Positions 6,595 through 8,709 of a stretch of 8,709 bases of DNA are shown piece after piece. A program made the position numbers and the translations under genes. This DNA is from Sphingomonadales bacterium UBA1936 (GTDB taxonomy: Bacteria; Pseudomonadota; Alphaproteobacteria; Sphingomonadales; Sphingomonadaceae). Numbering within the stretch: position 1 is the stretch's first letter; each line of letters opens with the position of its first letter. The DNA lies in NCBI GenBank assembly GCA_002336985.1, contig DDFE01000182.1, positions 3,603 through 12,311 of the forward strand, read 5' to 3'. The notes beneath the pieces were generated by a model, which saw nothing but the letters and a program-made list of their open reading frames with translations, searched no databases and was not told the origin of the DNA.

Positions 6595-8685
6595 ATGCTT
6601 CGACAGTACGAACTCGTAGAGCGGGTCAAATCCTATGATCCGGACGCCGACGAGGCGCTGATCAACCGCGCCTATGTGTTTTCGATGGCGGCGCACGGGT
6701 CTCAGAAGCGCGCTTCGGGCGATCCCTACTATTCGCACCCCATCGAGGTTGCGGGCATCCTGACCGATCTGAAGCTCGACGACGAGACGATCGCGACCGC
6801 GATCCTGCACGACACGATCGAGGACACGGTCGCGACGCAGGAAGAGATCGCCGCGAAATTCGGTCCCGCGGTCGCGCGCATGGTCGATGGCGTCACCAAG
6901 CTGTCGAAGATCGAGGCACAGTCCGCGACGGAGCGCGCGGCGGAGAATTTGCGCAAATTCCTGCTCGCGATGTCCGACGACATCCGCGTGCTGCTGGTGA
7001 AGCTTGCCGACCGGCTGCACAACATGCGCACGCTGCACTTCATTCCCGATCCGGAAAAGCGCCGCCGGATCGCGAAAGAAACGATGGATATCTATGCCCC
7101 GCTCGCCGAGCGGATCGGCATGTACGAGTTCATGAAGGAGATGCAGACGCTCGCCTTCCGCGAGCTCGAGCCCGAAGCCTATGAATCGATCGAGAAGCGG
7201 CTCGACAGCCTGAAGATCGAGGGCGAGGACCGCATCGCCAAGATCGCCTCGGGCCTGAAGCTCCTCCTTTCGCGCGGCGGCATCGACGCCGAGATCACCG
7301 GGCGCGAAAAGCATCCCTATTCGATCTGGAAGAAGATGTCGGAGCGCCACGTCTCGCTCGAGCAGTTGAGCGACATCATGGCCTTTCGCGCGATCGTCGA
7401 CACCGAGGAGGAATGCTACCGCGCGCTCGGCGTGATCCACCGGCGCTGGCCGATGGTGCCGGGCCGGTTCAAGGACTATATCTCCACGCCCAAGCGCAAC
7501 GGCTATCGCTCGCTCCACACCAGCATCATCCATGCCGGCGACACGCGCATCGAGATCCAGATCCGCACGCGCGACATGCATGCCCAGGCCGAATATGGCC
7601 TCGCCGCCCATTGGGCCTACAAGGCCAGCAACGTCCGGCCCGATACCCAGGTCAGCTGGATCAAGGATCTCATCGAGATTCTGGAGCATGCCGAGAGCCC
7701 CGAGGAGCTGCTCGAGCATACCCGCATGGCGATGTACCAGGATCGCATCTTCGCCTTCACTCCCAAGGGCGAGCTGATCCAGCTGCCCAAGGGCGCGACG
7801 CCGATCGACTTCGCCTATGCGGTCCATTCGAACCTGGGCGACCAAGCGGTGGGCGCGAAGATCAACGGCCGCGTCGTGCCGCTGCGCACCGAGATCGAGC
7901 AGGGCGACCAGGTCCAGATCCTGCGCTCCAAGGCGCAGGAGCCCCAGGCCAACTGGCTCAACTTCGCGATCACCGGCAAGGCGCGCGCGGCGATCCGCCG
8001 CCATATCCGCTACAAGGAGCGCGAGGAGACGATCGCGCTCGGCCACAAGCTCTATGACGAGATCGTGCTGCGGCTGCCGACGCCGCCGGGCGAGGGCGCG
8101 ATCCCCGATGCGCTCAAGCGCCTCAAGCTGCAGGACGAGGCCTCGCTGATGGAAGCGATCGCCCGCCGCCAGTTCACCGATTTCCAGGTGATGGAAGCGC
8201 TGATGCCCGGCTCGACCGAGGGCGAGGACGAGCACGACCTGCCGCCGCAGCAGCATGCGATCGAGATCAAGGGCCTCACCCCGGGCGTCGCCTTCCACTT
8301 CTCGGTCGATTGCCGGCCGGTGCCGGGCGATCGCATCGTCGGTATCCGCCGGCCCGGCGAGCCGATCGAAGTGCACCGGATCGATTGCCCCAGCCTGGCC
8401 GATACCACCGAGGAGGATTGGGTCGACCTCACCTGGGGCGACAAGGCGGAGGGCGGCATCGCCCAGATCGAGATCACGCTGAAGAACGAGCCGGGCGCGC
8501 TGGGCGCCGTCGCCACGCTGATCGGCCAGCACAAGGCCAATATCCTGGGCCTGCGCATGGACAATCGCGACACCACTTTCCACACCAACACGATGGACCT
8601 GGAGGTGCGCAACGCCGCGCACCTGATGCGCCTGCTCGCGGCGCTGCGCGCGGCCGACGCGGTCAGCTCGGCGGAGCGGGCCTAG
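6595..8685 (+). CDS. rsh: Bifunctional (p)ppGpp synthetase/hydrolase (RelA/SpoT family)
   Basis: This cytosolic stringent-response enzyme transfers pyrophosphate from ATP to GDP/GTP and also hydrolyses (p)ppGpp. The 696-residue length is normal for alphaproteobacterial Rsh. The N-terminal HD hydrolase domain (about 25-175) has His48 in YYSHPIE, HDTIEDT (His72/Asp73) and KLADRLHNMRTL. The synthetase domain (about 230-345) shows RFKDYISTPKRNGYRSLHT and IEIQIRT followed by AEYGLAAHW. RFKD (291-294) is the RxKD form typical of bifunctional enzymes rather than the acidic form of RelA-only synthetases. A TGS domain follows (about 385-445; FTPKGELIQLPKGATPIDFAYAVH), then a conserved Cys/His region (about 555-605; Cys573, His594, Cys598) and a C-terminal ACT domain (about 625-696). 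An in-frame TGA immediately precedes the ATG, which fixes the start. Ala and Leu codon choice shifts near base 7080. It lies 43 nt after the fusion gene. Confidence 0.97.
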   Translation: MLRQYELVERVKSYDPDADEALINRAYVFSMAAHGSQKRASGDPYYSHPIEVAGILTDLKLDDETIATAILHDTIEDTVATQEEIAAKFGPAVARMVDGVTKLSKIEAQSATERAAENLRKFLLAMSDDIRVLLVKLADRLHNMRTLHFIPDPEKRRRIAKETMDIYAPLAERIGMYEFMKEMQTLAFRELEPEAYESIEKRLDSLKIEGEDRIAKIASGLKLLLSRGGIDAEITGREKHPYSIWKKMSERHVSLEQLSDIMAFRAIVDTEEECYRALGVIHRRWPMVPGRFKDYISTPKRNGYRSLHTSIIHAGDTRIEIQIRTRDMHAQAEYGLAAHWAYKASNVRPDTQVSWIKDLIEILEHAESPEELLEHTRMAMYQDRIFAFTPKGELIQLPKGATPIDFAYAVHSNLGDQAVGAKINGRVVPLRTEIEQGDQVQILRSKAQEPQANWLNFAITGKARAAIRRHIRYKEREETIALGHKLYDEIVLRLPTPPGEGAIPDALKRLKLQDEASLMEAIARRQFTDFQVMEALMPGSTEGEDEHDLPPQQHAIEIKGLTPGVAFHFSVDCRPVPGDRIVGIRRPGEPIEVHRIDCPSLADTTEEDWVDLTWGDKAEGGIAQIEITLKNEPGALGAVATLIGQHKANILGLRMDNRDTTFHTNTMDLEVRNAAHLMRLLAALRAADAVSSAERA

Positions 8686-8709
8686 GACGGATCGACATTC
8701 AGCTCTGTC

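Noticed and set aside
6562..8622. A 686-codon open frame on the - strand opposite rsh
   Set aside because: It mirrors the high-GC codon phase of a certain gene, has a biased Arg/Asp/Leu-rich composition and shows no recognisable domain.

Overview
This is a high-GC window in which all recognisable genes lie on the + strand. Protein signatures and composition suggest an alphaproteobacterium, most likely of the Sphingomonadales. That placement is an inference from gene flavour, not from a marker gene. Five genes run head to tail from base 1 to 8685 with only 49 non-coding bases between them (gaps of 2, 4 and 43 nt, one 4-nt overlap, one exact abutment). They could form one transcript. No RNA gene, mobile element, repeat array or CRISPR is visible, and bases 8686-8709 after the last stop hold nothing recognisable.

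Bases 1-762 are the C-terminal part of a CBS-pair / CorC_HlyC-domain protein of the 'hemolysin'/magnesium-cobalt efflux type; its N-terminus lies outside the window. Bases 765-2011 hold the classical thymidylate/folate pair. thyA makes dTMP and releases dihydrofolate, and folA regenerates tetrahydrofolate. The two are coupled by a TTGA stop/start overlap. The DHFR differs from the E. coli enzyme at several trimethoprim-contact positions.

Bases 2012-3223 encode a membrane-anchored or exported M19 (renal dipeptidase-like) metallopeptidase. Bases 3228-6551 encode the most striking protein, an 1107-residue fusion. In order it carries a membrane anchor, a GH18-like domain, a NodB/CE4 polysaccharide deacetylase domain, a membrane segment, a processive GT2 glycosyltransferase and C-terminal membrane helices. 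It looks like a complete make-modify-trim machine for an N-acetylglucosamine-type glycan in one chain, functionally reminiscent of PgaB plus PgaC.

Bases 6595-8685 encode a full-length bifunctional (p)ppGpp synthetase/hydrolase (Rsh). A small G/C hairpin covers its Shine-Dalgarno sequence. Its codon usage changes sharply near base 7080. The window thus links nucleotide and folate supply, envelope or extracellular glycan work, and the stringent-response enzyme in one tight co-directional block. Whether that is regulatory or only positional cannot be decided from the sequence.
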